Source: Vermamoeba vermiformis (Eukaryota > Tubulinea > Echinamoebida). Taken from it: a DNA stretch of 64,000 bases. Location: NCBI GenBank assembly GCA_045837725.1, contig JBEWZL010000044.1, forward strand, positions 372,001 to 436,000, written 5' to 3'. A program made the position numbers and the translations under genes. A model generated the notes under the pieces. The model ran no database searches, was not told the DNA's origin, and was given only the letters and a program-made list of their open reading frames with translations. Shown one piece after another: positions 1 to 13,100 of this stretch (its first letter is position 1; the number at the start of each line of letters is the position of its first letter).

Positions 1-330
1 TATACTGACACTTTCTATCGACTTACTTGGATCCTCTATTGAATTAAATTGACAAGTTCGATAAACAACATGAAGATTACGACGACAATAATCACACTTT
101 CACGATGAATACTAGTCGAGTATTGTCGTGTCAATACACTACTAATGTCGTTATCAATACTGGTGCGTTGATTGTTCGCGCTAACAAACAGATTCACACT
201 TGTGCATTGAGAATTAAATAACTCCTGTTTGAACGAACACACGTCACTTGAGACTAGTGATTAACAAATACACTAGCTCTAACTAGTTACTATTGTCAGC
301 AGCGCCACTAATCAGCTACAACAGCGCTAG
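1..330. other. Left edge and upstream region of the RCC1-GEF gene; no gene assigned
   Basis: AT-rich DNA with no recognisable gene. On the minus strand around 1-100 there is a short open stretch with a C-x2-C pair (K-C-D-Y-C-R-R) that runs off the window edge, and a GTAAG donor-like sequence lies near position 27. It could be an exon of a gene lying mainly outside the window, but I found no matching acceptor or family. The last 100 bp should hold the promoter of the gene starting at 331. Confidence 0.4.
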
Positions 331-3300
331 ATGGCAAATATTAAAACTGTGACGCGGCTGCCATCTGCTGCCCAGCTGCTCGATAGCACTCGTCGTACGT
401 ATTGGCGGCATATATAATAAATGCAGTATATTAATCGACGAATTAGCCGTGTTCGTGTGGGGCGACAGCGAGTTCGGCAAGCTCGGATACGGCCAAGAAG
501 CTCCGTGCAAAGTGCCGGAGAAATTGAAGACTATTCGCGGCGATAAAGTCATATATATCGTGTGTGGAGCTCATAATACGGCATTTATTGGAGGTACGCA
601 CAAAGTATAATTATTTTAAATTGAATTTTATTTAAAAAAATTACTGCAATTACCTGACACTTGCGATCATAATATTGCATTAATTTCAATATGTACGGGC
701 GTTATATAATTAATAAAATAACGCGCAAATTGACGGTCAGTTACTAACGCATCTGAATTCTACCAACAGAATCTGGTGCGATATATATTGCAGGACGAGG
801 CAAATCAATGCACCGTCAAGAATCGAGTGTGTTGGGCTTGGATGTGCTCGATCCTTTCATCGCCAGTCCCAAAAAATTAGCGTTCAACTTTCCAAATAAG
901 GTAAGTGCGATCACGTGCCACACGCAACTCTACTCACCGCTGTTGCAGATCAAACAAATACAGCTGGGCAACTACCACGCGATGGCCCTGACCACTCAGG
1001 GCGAAGTGTTCACGTGGGGCTGGGGCGAGCAAGGACAGCTCGGCCACGGCGACGACAGCAATCAGCCGCTGCCCAAATTAGTCGAAACTCTGCGCGAGGT
1101 GCTGTACATCGGTGCTGGCACGCAGTTCTCGATGGCACTGACCTACTACGGCGAACTGTACGCGTGGGGCCACAACGACATGGGGCAGCTGGGCATCGGC
1201 AACACCACCATGCAGAAGTCACCCGTGCGCGTCAAGAAGGTGCAGAATGTGCTGCACTTTGCTTGCGGTACCTCGCACGCTGTTGCAGTCACGTGGGAGG
1301 GCGCGGGCATGCAGAGTGTGGTGTGGCAGTGGGGACAGCAGAACACGCACGGCAAGGTGAGTACGGCAGCTATTTATAGGCGCATCACTCATCACGTGAC
1401 AGGTGCAAACACTGCCGCTCGAAGTGAATGAACTCACCAACAAGGGCATTCATCGCGTGGCATGTGGCGAGTGGCACACCCTGGCACTCAGTCTCTCTGG
1501 CGAGGTCTACACGTGGACACTCGGTCAGACCGCGACACGTGTCAAAGATCTGAGTGGCGTGTGCGTGAAACAAGTGGCATGTGGCTCCCATCACTCGCTC
1601 GCACTCGACGATCACGGTGTGGTCTGGTCGTGGGGCAGCAGAAATCACTCGGGACAGCTCGGCAGACTCACGGCTCCCTCTTCATCTTCCGCGCAGTCCA
1701 CCGCCAGTCCTGGTACTATGCGCAGTGCTCCTCCCACTGGCGGGGTAGATCCGAATGTTGCAGATCTGATTGCAGATCTACTCACCGTACCAGGGCCGAA
1801 TGAAGAGACGAAGCCCACACTGAGTGCCTCCAGCGAGAACAAGCCCCTCCCCCTGCTGCCCATCAGTTCAGTCAGTTGCGGCGCCTATCACTCGGTGGCA
1901 CTCTCCGAGTCCGACCCGTTCAAACTCGCGCAGTACCGTCTGTTGCGCATTGAACGCAGCTACGCGCTCAAGATGCAGGTGGTGGTCGAGCAGTACATGC
2001 CCGCACTGTTGCAGCTCGATTGGGCCAGCTTTGATGCACTGCCCGCACACGCGCGCTCACGCCGTTCAGTGCCCAGTCCGCTGTCCCCACGCCGCGAGTT
2101 GTTGGTGGAGGACGGTGCCTCGCTGTGTCGCTCCATGTTTGGCAACATTGTGCAAGTGCACGAGCTGAATCAGCGCGTGTTGAAAGACATCCACAGCGTG
2201 ATTGAGGGGTGGGACAATGTGGGCAGTGTGGGACAGATCTTTGTGAATCACCTCAAGGGATTCAGCATCTATCTCGCCTATGCGGACAATTACAACACGG
2301 CTGCCACCAACTTGCACGTGCTCGTCAATTCGTCCGATCTCTTCGCACAGACACTCAAGGTAAGGACTTGCTGTCACCTGCGACACTGTGACTGACACGT
2401 GTCATTTGCACACCTTCAGAAAAAACAAGAAGAAGTGAACAGCCTCTATCAACGCCGCGACAATCGCATTCGACCGCGCAACTTGACCCTCAAGAACTTG
2501 CTCATTGAGCCCATCAAACAGATTGCGCGCTACGTCAAAGTGCTGCGCGTGCTCTACATGTCGTGTCCTAGCGCTGAAGCTGATCGCGCCAATCTCAACT
2601 ACGCGCTTGCACGCACGTACGGCTTGTTGGAGCGCGTGTGCAAGAACTTCTCACTCGTGGAGCCCATTGAAATTCTCAAGTGCAGCTTGGACGACTACGG
2701 TCACCCGCAGATTGGTGGTGGCACGGTGGAGCTGTTGATTGAACGTCTGACACATCACGCGTTCATCGATCTCGAGTTCAGCAATGCGTTCTTGCTCACT
2801 TATCGCGCATTTGTCAAGCCAGTCAAATTCTTGGAACTGCTGATTCGTCGCTACAATGCACCGCTACCACCAGGTGTCAATGCGCAACAATACACGAGCG
2901 AGGTGTTGAAGCCCGTGCGGCAGCAAGTGATTCGTGTGCTGAAGAACTGGCTGGACAGCAAGCTCTCGAGCTACGACTTTGAGGACAAGCAGAGTGAACT
3001 CGTGCTCAAAGTGCTCGAATTCGCTGAACAAGTGCTGGCACGTGATGAGGAGTACAAGCGACACGCAGAGCAGATCAAGACCTCGCTCAAGGGTGGCATG
3101 AAGGTGCTGCAGCTCGGTGGAGGTCGCACGTCCTCTGCGAGCATCAGTGCGGGCAGTCCTCCGACCTCGCCGTCGAGCATCAAGAGCACGGACACGCTCA
3201 AAGACAAGAGCAAGAAGTCTGCGGCACGACTGTCAGTGGGCAGCAAGGGCAAGAATGACTCGCTGCGCCAGGGACTCGTGCAGCCTGAAGCAGCCATGCT

Positions 3301-4178
3301 CGAGGACCTCACTGCTGCCTCTGCGGCCCTCGAAATCGCGCTGGAAGACCACGAGATCTACCGCAAGATCTTGCCGCGCGAATTGATTCAAAAGGCCTGG
3401 ACTCGCGAGAATGCCAAAGATCTTGCGCCGAATGTGACACTGCTGTCCTCGCGCTTTAATATGGTAAGTGCACTAGTGCAACGCAGGGACGTGTCACTCA
3501 CGCAATCTGATGACAGCTGGGTCTGTGGGTGGTGTACGAAGTGACGCGTCACGAGAACATCAAAGACCGCGCGAGTTCCCTGGCCTCCATCATCGACATT
3601 GGCGAGGAGTTGTTGGCGCTCAAAGACTACAGCTCCGTGCTCGCTATTGCCAGTGGACTCAACAATGCCTCGCTCACCCGCCTCAAGAAGACATTCGCTG
3701 TACGTACAAGCAGTGCTTATTTACCGTGCTCGACTGACTGACTGTGCGCGCAGAAACTGAGCGAGAAGTCGTTGGAGAGTTTGGAGCGGTTGAATCACCT
3801 CGCGAGTGGTGAGGGCAATTACAAGCTACTGCGCAACATGGTCACGAATGCTGAGCCCCCTGTGGTGCCTTGCATCGGTGAGTACTCTCTGTGCATATAC
3901 GAATGAATCACATGACTGATTGGAGAGCGGCAGTGTTCACCCTCAAGGACTTGACCTTCATCGAGGACGGCAATCCAGATCAGCTCGAAGGCGTGGGCAT
4001 CAACTTCTACAAGTGGCGTCTAGTCTCGGATGTGATACAAGAGGCACTGCAATATCAGAACATCCCCTATCCCTATCCTTCAGACACTGTCATTCGCGCC
4101 TATCTCGGCACACACATCGCCAAGGCAGTGCAGCTCGGTGAAGATGGCCTGTACAAGCAGTCCAAGAAAGTGGAATAG
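331..4178 (+). CDS. RCC1-DH-RasGEF multidomain guanine nucleotide exchange factor
   Basis: A nine-exon gene (331-394, 447-593, 794-900, 949-1356, 1403-2359, 2420-3463, 3517-3699, 3754-3877, 3934-4178) whose phases all join, giving 1092 residues. Residues about 20-410 are RCC1 propeller repeats, with recurring V-x-x-W-G-x-x and G-Q-L-G blades. Residues about 417-650 look like a RhoGEF DH domain (L-F-G-N-I near the start; P-I-K-Q-I-A-R-Y in the last helix). Residues about 658-750 are a RasGEF N-terminal REM module, and about 855-1085 a CDC25 catalytic domain (S-R-F-N-M, then D-L-T-F-I-E-D-G-N-P). A Ser/Lys-rich linker separates REM from CDC25. I see no PH domain after the DH. The protein should activate a Ras- or Rap-type GTPase and perhaps a Rho/Rac GTPase at membranes. 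The start was chosen because exon 1 joins in phase to the first RCC1 blade; this short exon is the least certain part. Confidence 0.88.
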
Positions 4179-4383
4179 GACTGAATATGTAATAACCTTA
4201 ACAATGTACATTAAATACCTTGTATTCGAATCACTCCACTCACTCAGAGTCGTGTCATACAGCCAGTACACTTTCGATGAAATTTCGAGCCACATGAAAA
4301 ATCTGCGGGTGAGTGACACCAATTAATTTTATTATTGCTCAACCATGCCCAGAGGTGTTGAACAGAATTGGACATAATTAAAC

Positions 4384-6999
4384 ATGGAGCCCGAAGCAGA
4401 GCAGCCAGAAATTGTCGACGAGGAAGTCGATGAGTTAACAAGCTCACGAAGACGTCGCAAGCTGAAGTCAAAGCAAAGCAAAGTGATTAAAAGCAACAGA
4501 CCTATCAAACCACCACCCTCTTTCACTCAATTTGAGTTTACCGAGCGACAATTCAAGGTACTATTTAATTGTGAATTTTAACGTTGATTATTTAGTTTGT
4601 TGGATCTAACCATTTGTTATCTTCTACGTTTATTAAAATTAAAAAATAGGAAGGATTTGATCCGAAAGATTTTGTTGAAGCGTTATCACGCAAACTCGTG
4701 TACGACACGACAAGTGCAGAAAAGAGTGACGGTAAGCGGTATAATTTCGTTAGGATAGCAATCTCACCTATATGTGAATATATAGATCAATTATTTGACC
4801 CTGAACCATTTCTGGACGCATTTGAAAAGAGCAGTCTGTCGTTGCAAGATCTACGCACAAAAGTCGATAAACACATTGCTCATCTCGTCAAAGAATGCGC
4901 AGACACAGAGCGCGAGTTCAAGAGCAGATTGGGCGAGCTGAATCAATCGTTTGAGAAGAGCATGAATTCATTCAAAGATCTTGACACGCGCATCAATCGG
5001 ATCAGCAACATGGCAGTGCGCATAGGTGGCAGTTTAGAGGGTGTAGATCAACAACGTACGCGCGGCATTGAAGTGCGTGAGATGTTGCAGATGATAATCG
5101 AGATGAATGAAGCACAAGGCAGACCTTCAAAGTTCTCTGAACTCGATCGGCTCGACGAAGATACGGTGGTGATCGTTAAAAAGCTCGGACAAATCGCCAG
5201 TGAACTCGATATGAAGCAAACTGAAAGCGCCAAGACGACTATTGAGAAGTTGAACGAAGATCTCGAACGACATCTGCTCAACAAGTTCAGCACAGCCATG
5301 GCAGACAAGAAGCGCAAGGTGATGAAAGACAGTGCGCGCTTATTGCACGCATTCAATGGCGGCGAGTCGTGCATTACCGCGTATCTAGCGCAGTTGAGTG
5401 TGTTTCAGTCGGTGGATTGGGGCACTATTGAAGCGGAGGGCGCATCCGCTCCTGCTCCACGAGGCTACACGGAATACTGTGAGCGCATGGGCAAGGTACA
5501 CTCTAGACTACTGTCGCGCAGTACTAATCGTTCGAACAGTTCTTCGCGGAGTTGCAGCGTGCCTGTCGCGACGAGATTGAGACGGTGATTCCGTACGTCT
5601 TTCCGCAGCCCGATGTGGTGATGCATCGCCTCGTGATGCGCGTGTTCGAGCAGAAGGTGCAGATATACATCGATGGCATGCTGTCAGAGCCCAACATGGA
5701 TCCTCATCTGCGTCTCTTGCTGCTGACCGAGTCCTCCAAGCGCGCTACACAGCTCGGCGAGGCACTGAACAAGATGATTGGCCACGGACTCGACGTCGAC
5801 TACATCACGGACTCGCTCTTCGCTAATTACCGCGCAGACTACATTGTGCGCGAGATGCAGGCCATGACGAATCAGTTCCACGACTGGACGACCAATCAGA
5901 GCAAGCCAGTCTCGCCCGGCAGTCGCACGCTGGAGCCAGACATCTCCATTCTGAGCGGCGATGCCACACTGCCCTTCTTTGAGCGCTCAGACGAGGCCGT
6001 AGAGCGCTGTCTCATGCTCTCACCGCTCGACGAACTGCCCGTGAATATGTTCAAGATCTATCAGACCCTCGTCAACGAGTTCGCGGTCAAGTTCATCTAT
6101 CAGGCACTCGATGGCTCCATACGACGCTTGCCCAGCACTGAAGTCAAACTGGCGCCCTCCAGCGACGAGTTCTTTGCCTGTGTGCGCATCGTGAACACCG
6201 TCATAGTGCAGATGCACAAGTTCTTCTACGAGAAGATTGTACGTACTGAGCGGTGATTGAGACTACATAGATAGATAGACTGTACAGACCACTGACCTCT
6301 AGCACTAGCGACCGCACTTGGAGTCCTCGCGCAATCAGTACACCATCGGCATGGGCGAGAAGAACAAGATGACGCAGCTGTTCGAAGACAAGATCGTGGA
6401 GGGCCTCAACAAGCTGCTGCTCGTGATCACGGGCTGGATTGAGCGCGTGTTCCTCAAGACACAACGCAAGCGCGACTTCAAGCCCAAGCAAGAGACCTTC
6501 GATCTGAGTCAGTCCTCCAAGGCCTGTCAAGAGGTCTGCGCATTTATTCGCCGTCAACATGCTGCAATTATTGCCAGTCTCGATGGACTCAATGCTGAGA
6601 CCTATTTAATCGAGCTAGGCAATCGCGTGCTCAAGTGCGTCCAGATCCGATCTGCTTGCAACTGGTGACTAATTGAGCGAGTTTAGGACACTGTTAAAGC
6701 ACGTCAAGAAGTTCACTATCGCTCATGGTGAAGGAGGTCTCGCACTGATGCGTGACATGCGCGAGTACTGCGATCTGATCGCAAAGTTCAACATTCCAAC
6801 CCTCAACACCAACTTCCAGATACTCGAGGCTATTGCTAAATTACATCTATTGGCTCCAGAACAGTTGCCCAACTTAATTCAAGAAACTGGACTGAAGAGC
6901 ATGTCAGATCAAGACATTTATGACTTTGTGCGTCATAGATCCGATTTCAATCCGAACTGGATTGGCAAGTGGATTAACAAACCTCCAAAGGCTGTATAA
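4384..6999 (+). CDS. SEC10: Exocyst complex component Sec10 (EXOC5)
   Basis: The product is about 800 residues, usual for Sec10, from several exons with short introns (for example 4558-4649 and 4732-4786). After an acidic/basic N-terminus comes F-D-P-E-P-F-L and a long coiled coil (roughly residues 90-200), as in Sec10 proteins. The C-terminal half is helical and carries the family-typical K-R-D-F-K-P-K stretch followed by A-C-Q-E-V-C-A-F-I-R-R and L-I-E-L-G-N-R. Sec10 is a subunit of the octameric exocyst that tethers secretory vesicles to the plasma membrane and links Sec15 to the rest of the complex. The gene begins 205 bp after the GEF gene on the same strand. I rely on resemblance along the whole length; no active site exists to check. 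Confidence 0.88.
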
Positions 7000-7131
7000 T
7001 AACGGCACCTTATTTATTAAATGCTTGTAAATAAACACCGAGTCCTGTAATTAATCATTCGATTTTATGTTCGTATTGTACAAGTTACTATAAGACATGA
7101 GTGGTACTGCCATGATGCAGTACAGTGCACA

Positions 7132-10100
7132 TTACTGGGTCTCACACGAGGCAGGTGCATCGTCATTGAGTCCCTCGTCGTCGCTGAAGGGTCCCTCTTC
7201 CGTCTGTCCACTCTCCTCCGTCGCGCTGTGCACTGTGTTGGCAGCACGTTGGCGCATGGTCACGGTGAAGTCGGTGTCAATCTCGCGACACGTGGTGATG
7301 GCGTAGAGCAGCTTGGCACGCATCACATCGTACGAGGAGTAGACGGGCAGTGACAGCGAGAAGAAGCAGGTCTGTGCCTCGGGCAAGTAGCTGTCGTTCT
7401 CACTGATCGCACTCGGGCGTGGCGAGACTGTCGTGTCGCGCGGACTGGCTGCACGTGTGTCGGTGCGGGACTGCGCAGTTTTCATGAACGGCTGAATGGT
7501 GAAGAAGATGTTCTTGAACTCGGTGGCGTGTGGCAGACGTGATCGACCCCACACAAATCGCAGCAACAAGCCGCGCTCTTCTTCGTTCATGGACTCCAAC
7601 ACGCGCCAGAAGTCTGTCACGTGACGATCTGAGGCCTGTACACCACCTGTGTAGCGCGTGTGTTTCTAAAAATAGGTTAGACTGGCTCATTACTAAATTA
7701 GGCAAGTGACGTACTTTGAGCAGTTCAATGTCCACTCCTGGACGACCACAAATCTTCAACTCCAATTCTTTCCAGGTGAACAGTGCCAGCATGTGCGTCG
7801 GAACAATAGATCTCAGACCTCGCTGAATGGCGTCGATCTGTTGCTTGAATTCTTTGAGGCGATATTGCTCCACCAGGGCCGTGAATTCCTTCCTGTTTTT
7901 CCACCTAAAAATAGCCGCAATTAGCGTCATATCACAAAGTGCGGTTACAAACGTACTCGACGGCAACGTTCTTGCCACCAGGCTTCAATTCGACCACACG
8001 ACCGTCACTGGTCTTGACAGTAAATGTCTCGAAGATGTAATCGCGGAAATTTCCGCTGGTGAGTCCTTTGCTCGAATAGCCCTGAATGGTCTCCAAGTAC
8101 TGGCACAGACTCTTGTCAATCATTTCCAGATCTGATCGATCGGGTTTGATACCGAGCAGAGATTTCCAAATTAGGGAAGGGAAGTCCAAATCGATGACTG
8201 CGTTCTTGGTCCGCAGCGCAATGCCCATAAGCTTGCCGAGGAATTCAAACATTTGCAGCTCTTTCAAGCTGTGCGCGGCAGGGTTCGGAATGAACTTGTC
8301 TTGATTGTCGCCCACCCCGCTGTAGTAGTTCGGACAGCGAATCAACAGATTGAACGGCGGACGTTTGATCGCTGTGTCCGCGCTATTGTTAGCTGTGCTG
8401 TCAGTGCCAGGTGCCGGCACGAGATCAGCGCAGGTCAGAGTGATGGACTCGCGGTACGGTCCCCCTGCGTCATCAGCACCCTCGTTCTCAAAGCGCACTT
8501 CCCAGGCACGATCGTTCTGTCGCAAGCGCGCTGGATCTACGCCGCGCAGTGTGCGGAATAACTGCAAGAAGACGCAGTTGTCCAATCGATCGGTGTTGGC
8601 GAGCTGTCGGTCGAGTGCAATGGCTGGGCGCTTGAGATTGGACTGCGTGGCAATCAAGTGCTCGTTGAGCAGATCGAGCTTGGTGTCGTGGAAGATGAGC
8701 GGCTTGAGCGACAGTGTCAGCAGTGCAAAGGAGCCCTTGTCAAAGTCACTGTCCCCTGCTGGGTCCAAGTCATTGCGCGGATGCAAAGTCACGTGACTGA
8801 AGTCCAGCAGTGGCACTAGACCGCGCAGCTTGTGATTGAAGTGCCGCAACAGCTGTACACGGCGCGCTAACTGATTTGATGTCAGAGTGGCAATGCTCGG
8901 GTAGTTTTTCCGCTGCAGATTGTTCTGCATGGCGAATTCAGCGAATATTTCCGCGAGTGGCAATTCGTCAGTGCGCACTTTGAGTCGTTCACACTGCGCA
9001 TTGACAAACTGCACGAGTTCAGCGTCCATCAACAGGGTCCACTCGGTGCTGCTGGCATCGAGATCATCTACCAGGGCCAGTTGTTGCGTGGTCAGGGTCT
9101 GACCCGCACTGACAGCGCGCTTCTCCTCGCCAAACACAGGTGTCACGGTGAATCTGAAGCCCCAGTGCGTCACTTCCACCGCTGCATCGCTCAAGAAGGA
9201 CCAGATGAAGCTGTCGCCGGGGAAGACGAGTTCTTCAGTCGGGAACTGGCCCGTGAAGAAGCCGAGGTCATCACCGCCCACCACGTGCTTGGAGAACATG
9301 AGGTAGTCGCAGTTGACTTCTGTGCGACTGCGCGGATCAAACGATACAATCAACTGCCGCGCATTGGGTATGGCCACGGTGTTGGTGACGCGCACACCTC
9401 GCGGATAGGGATGCGGACTCTGCTCGACGATGATCTGCTTGTTGGCCTCGGAGATGGCCTCTTTGCACATCTCTGCGGGGAAGTCCTCGCCCTTGCTGAG
9501 CCGTTCAATGCACAGCACCGTGTTGACGGCCGAGTAGAACCAGCTGATGTCCACTTTGATCTTCTTCTTCTTGCGCTTCTTGCGCTTGCTGTTGTCCTTG
9601 CTGGCACTCTGCGCGGTGGAGGTGTGTTCGAAGCTCTCAGTGCGCGTGGCTTTCTTCTTGTCTTCTTTCTCGCGCTTCTTCTCGCCGCTGTCAGTGGTCG
9701 TGGTGCTCACTTGACTGCGCTCACTGCTCTCCAGCGACTCGTCTGGCTCTTCAGAACTCATGCGCTTGCTGCGGTCTTTGCGGCGCGGTGGAGGGGGAGC
9801 ACGTGTCTCTTTCTCGGTCTCGCTCACTGAATTGCGCCGCGGCTTCTTGGTGCGCGGATCTTTGTCCACGACTTCAATCTCCGCGGTGGTGATGGCCGTG
9901 GTAAGATCGATCCACGCGTCATTGGGCGTGGTTAATTTGTGCATTTGAATGATCAGCTCAAACAAGCGCTGGCAATACAGCGAGTGTTCGCCACCAATCT
10001 TCTTTTCGAGATCGTGCAGTTCAAACAGCTCAGATTTGAGCGGCTCTAACTTGTTCAGATTGGGCTTGCTGTCTTTGGGGAAGTCGTCCCAGCGCTGCAA

Positions 10101-13100
10101 CAGCTTGCGCAGCACTGTGATGATCTTCAGTCGCCGCTCAAAGGTGCACTTGCCCTGTGAAACAATGGTCAGTGACACGTGTCAAACATGTCAAATCAGC
10201 GAGCGCAATCTACCTCCAAGTGCTGCACGAGCAAGTTGAACACATCTTTGCTGTAGAACTGTTTGATCCAGAACGGATCGATCGTCAAGAACCAGTCCAC
10301 GAGCAGGAAGCCAATGTCAAAGCTAGGCTTGTTCAACAGCTGCGTGTCACTCAAGTGTTGTCGCAGTGGTGTCACGTGGAATTTGACACCAGTCTCTTGG
10401 CCGAGATCGCCCTCGTCGTTGATGTCGAGTGTGAACCAGAACCGATTGCTGTCAATCACTGTGGGCGGGAAACAACACGCGCCCTTGCCCGTGTACGAGT
10501 TGATCAGATCCGTGCACGCTACATTTCTTGACGCAACAGTGTCAGTACGAGTAGTTCGTATACACAAGCGCTGTTGAAATACCTGTAGAATCGCAGCACA
10601 TTGAGGCCCGGCTTGAGACTGGAGTGCGTGTCAAATGTGACGAGCAGCGATTCAGCACCGAGCACGTAGACCATCTTGCGCAGCTTGGAGTGCACCGTGT
10701 CGTAGGGATACCAGTGCTCGATGGTGATGGGCGAGGTGTGCTCTTGACTGATGCTCTCGCGCAGATGGGCGATGCACTCGGTGACGAACACGCTGTCCAC
10801 ACCTGCAGACTTGGAGAGGGGCTTGACCTGCTGCACGGTGAGTATATAGCAGATAGATATATATGAACATTAGCTAGTGTGTTGAGTACATACGGCTTTG
10901 TTCTGCGCAGTAGAGTAGCGCTTGATGAGCGAGGCCCAATCCGCGCGCTCTTCACTGCTACCAGTCTGCAGCACCAGTGTCTTGTGCACGGTGACGAGTG
11001 TGAAGCTGTAGTCGTCGCGGTCCTTGTCTTTGTCCTTGTCCTTCTTCTTCTTCACCTCCACCGTGCCCTCCACCGACACAATCTCCGCGAGATCTACCGC
11101 ACCAACAGGGGTCGTGGCCTGCGGTGACTTGTAGTAGTACAAGTAGCCGTTGTTGAGCGTGAACCAGTACTTCTTCCACTGCTTGAACATCTTGCCTTGT
11201 TTGTTCATGTAGCCTGATTTGGCAACTTGCGGACTTTCCTTTTTAGGCTTTTTGGTCTTGTCCGTGGATGCACTCTGCAGCAGATGCGAGACAGCTTCTT
11301 TCTTGATCAGCGAGGTCAGTTTGTTCTCCAACAGATGCAGCTCTGGCCCAATAGTCCAGCGATACAGCTCGGGTGTCTGGCGGCGTGCACTCGCGAGGTC
11401 CAGTGCGTAGGCGAGTTTGAGCAGACCAATCATCTTCTTGGGTCCACCGAGCGAGGAGATGTTCAGCTTGTTGGCGTGCGGCAGACTGGCCATGAGATTC
11501 ATCAGCGCGTAACGGCTGTACAGTATCGCGAGATCTGACTCGACCAGCAGCGCGAGGGCACGCAGCTCGTAAATAGGACCCTGCAGCAGCTCGTCAAAGT
11601 GCATGAGACAGTGCGTGTAGGTCTGACTGTAGTACGAGTCCAGCATTGGATCGGAATTGCTCCGCTCTCGTCGCTCACTCACTGAATCGCCGCGCGGTCG
11701 ATCACGTGACTCGCTGTGCGGTACGGGCACGTGACGCAGTTCATTGACGCTGTACCACCACTCTTCCACACAGCCCGTGCGACTGTCGACGAGTCTGAGC
11801 AGCACTTCGCGGGGCTGCGGATCGAGTGCTTTGATGACACCCACCAGCCCCACGGTACGGTCCATGGCTCCACCTTGCCACTGACCGCGACCTCTGCGCG
11901 CAGGACCGCTCACCATCACCGCACTGCCCACACTCAGCTCGTGCCAGCGAATGGGACGTGCCATCACGGTGCCATCTTCCTCGAGTTCATCGAGTGAGGC
12001 CCCGACCATGGCACCAATCACGTGCGGAGATTCTTCCGAGATATCGTCCTCAGATTCAGGCACATCGACCACACCCGATCCGACTTCAGATGTGCGCCGC
12101 TCGTTGAGCTCTTCATCGGGCGGAGCAGTGGCAGGCAGATTGATGTTGAGTTTCTTGAGGAACTGCGGTGCTTGTGCTTCGAACAGCCGCTTCATCAGCA
12201 TGATGGACAGCCGTTCAATCTTGAGCAGATGTGGCTGCTCGTCCTTGGAGATCTGCGTGAGCGCGTGATCGATGAGCGGGGTGAGCAGATCGGGCACTTG
12301 ATGCAGCAGATGTTTGATGGCGCGGTCGTTCTGAAACATAATGTGCAGCACTTTGAGCGCACGTGATTTGAAGCGTTGGTAGATGAGCAGCTTCTTCACC
12401 TTGAAGAACGGCGAATTCGCTGAGCGATCTTGCAGGAATATGACCAAACTAGGAAATATCTTGGGTGCAATCTCGAACCAGCTGGGATCGACGGGCACAG
12501 AGGGCAAGGGGCGCAGCGAGCTGATGTTGTGCACCGTGGGCTGAATGGGCTTGGAGCGGCCCTTGATGAACTGCTTGGAGGACTCGAGCAGCACACTGGC
12601 CCACGACTTGTTGGGCTTGAAGTCCACCAGCACACCGACATCTGTCGCGTTGTTGCCCTCGAGCTCCACGCGCACTTTACCGCCCACGCGGAGATCATCG
12701 GTGTCACCTCCGAGCACGGAGATGGATGCAAAGCACGAGATGAGCACGCTGTTCTCGAACTCAGGTGTGAGGGGCGGAGCAGCATTGAGTGCTGGGGGAG
12801 TGATGTTGAAGGACGACAAGAACTGCGGCAAGTGACCGAGGGCGTGGCTGATCATTTGCAGCACCACTGGTCGCCAGTGCGCGGTGGTCAGCAGTCGACG
12901 CAGCAGTGCAGTGACTTCAGAGGCGAGGGCCATGGACTCGTGGCCAATGCGCTCAATCTCTTCTTGCTTCATGCGCTTCTTCACCTTCTTGACCACGGGT
13001 GTGAGATCGTAGCGGAATGGCATTTGACCAAAGTTGACCGCAATCGAGGCACCCTGGGCAGAGAGACCAACAGCGGGGTAGTAGGAGCCATAGACGTTCT

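Noticed and set aside
9081-9830. Plus-strand open frame of about 250 codons inside the HECT gene
   Set aside because: Antisense to the spliced HECT ligase coding sequence, no domain and no splice support. The same holds for the other long plus-strand frames between 12400 and 17650.
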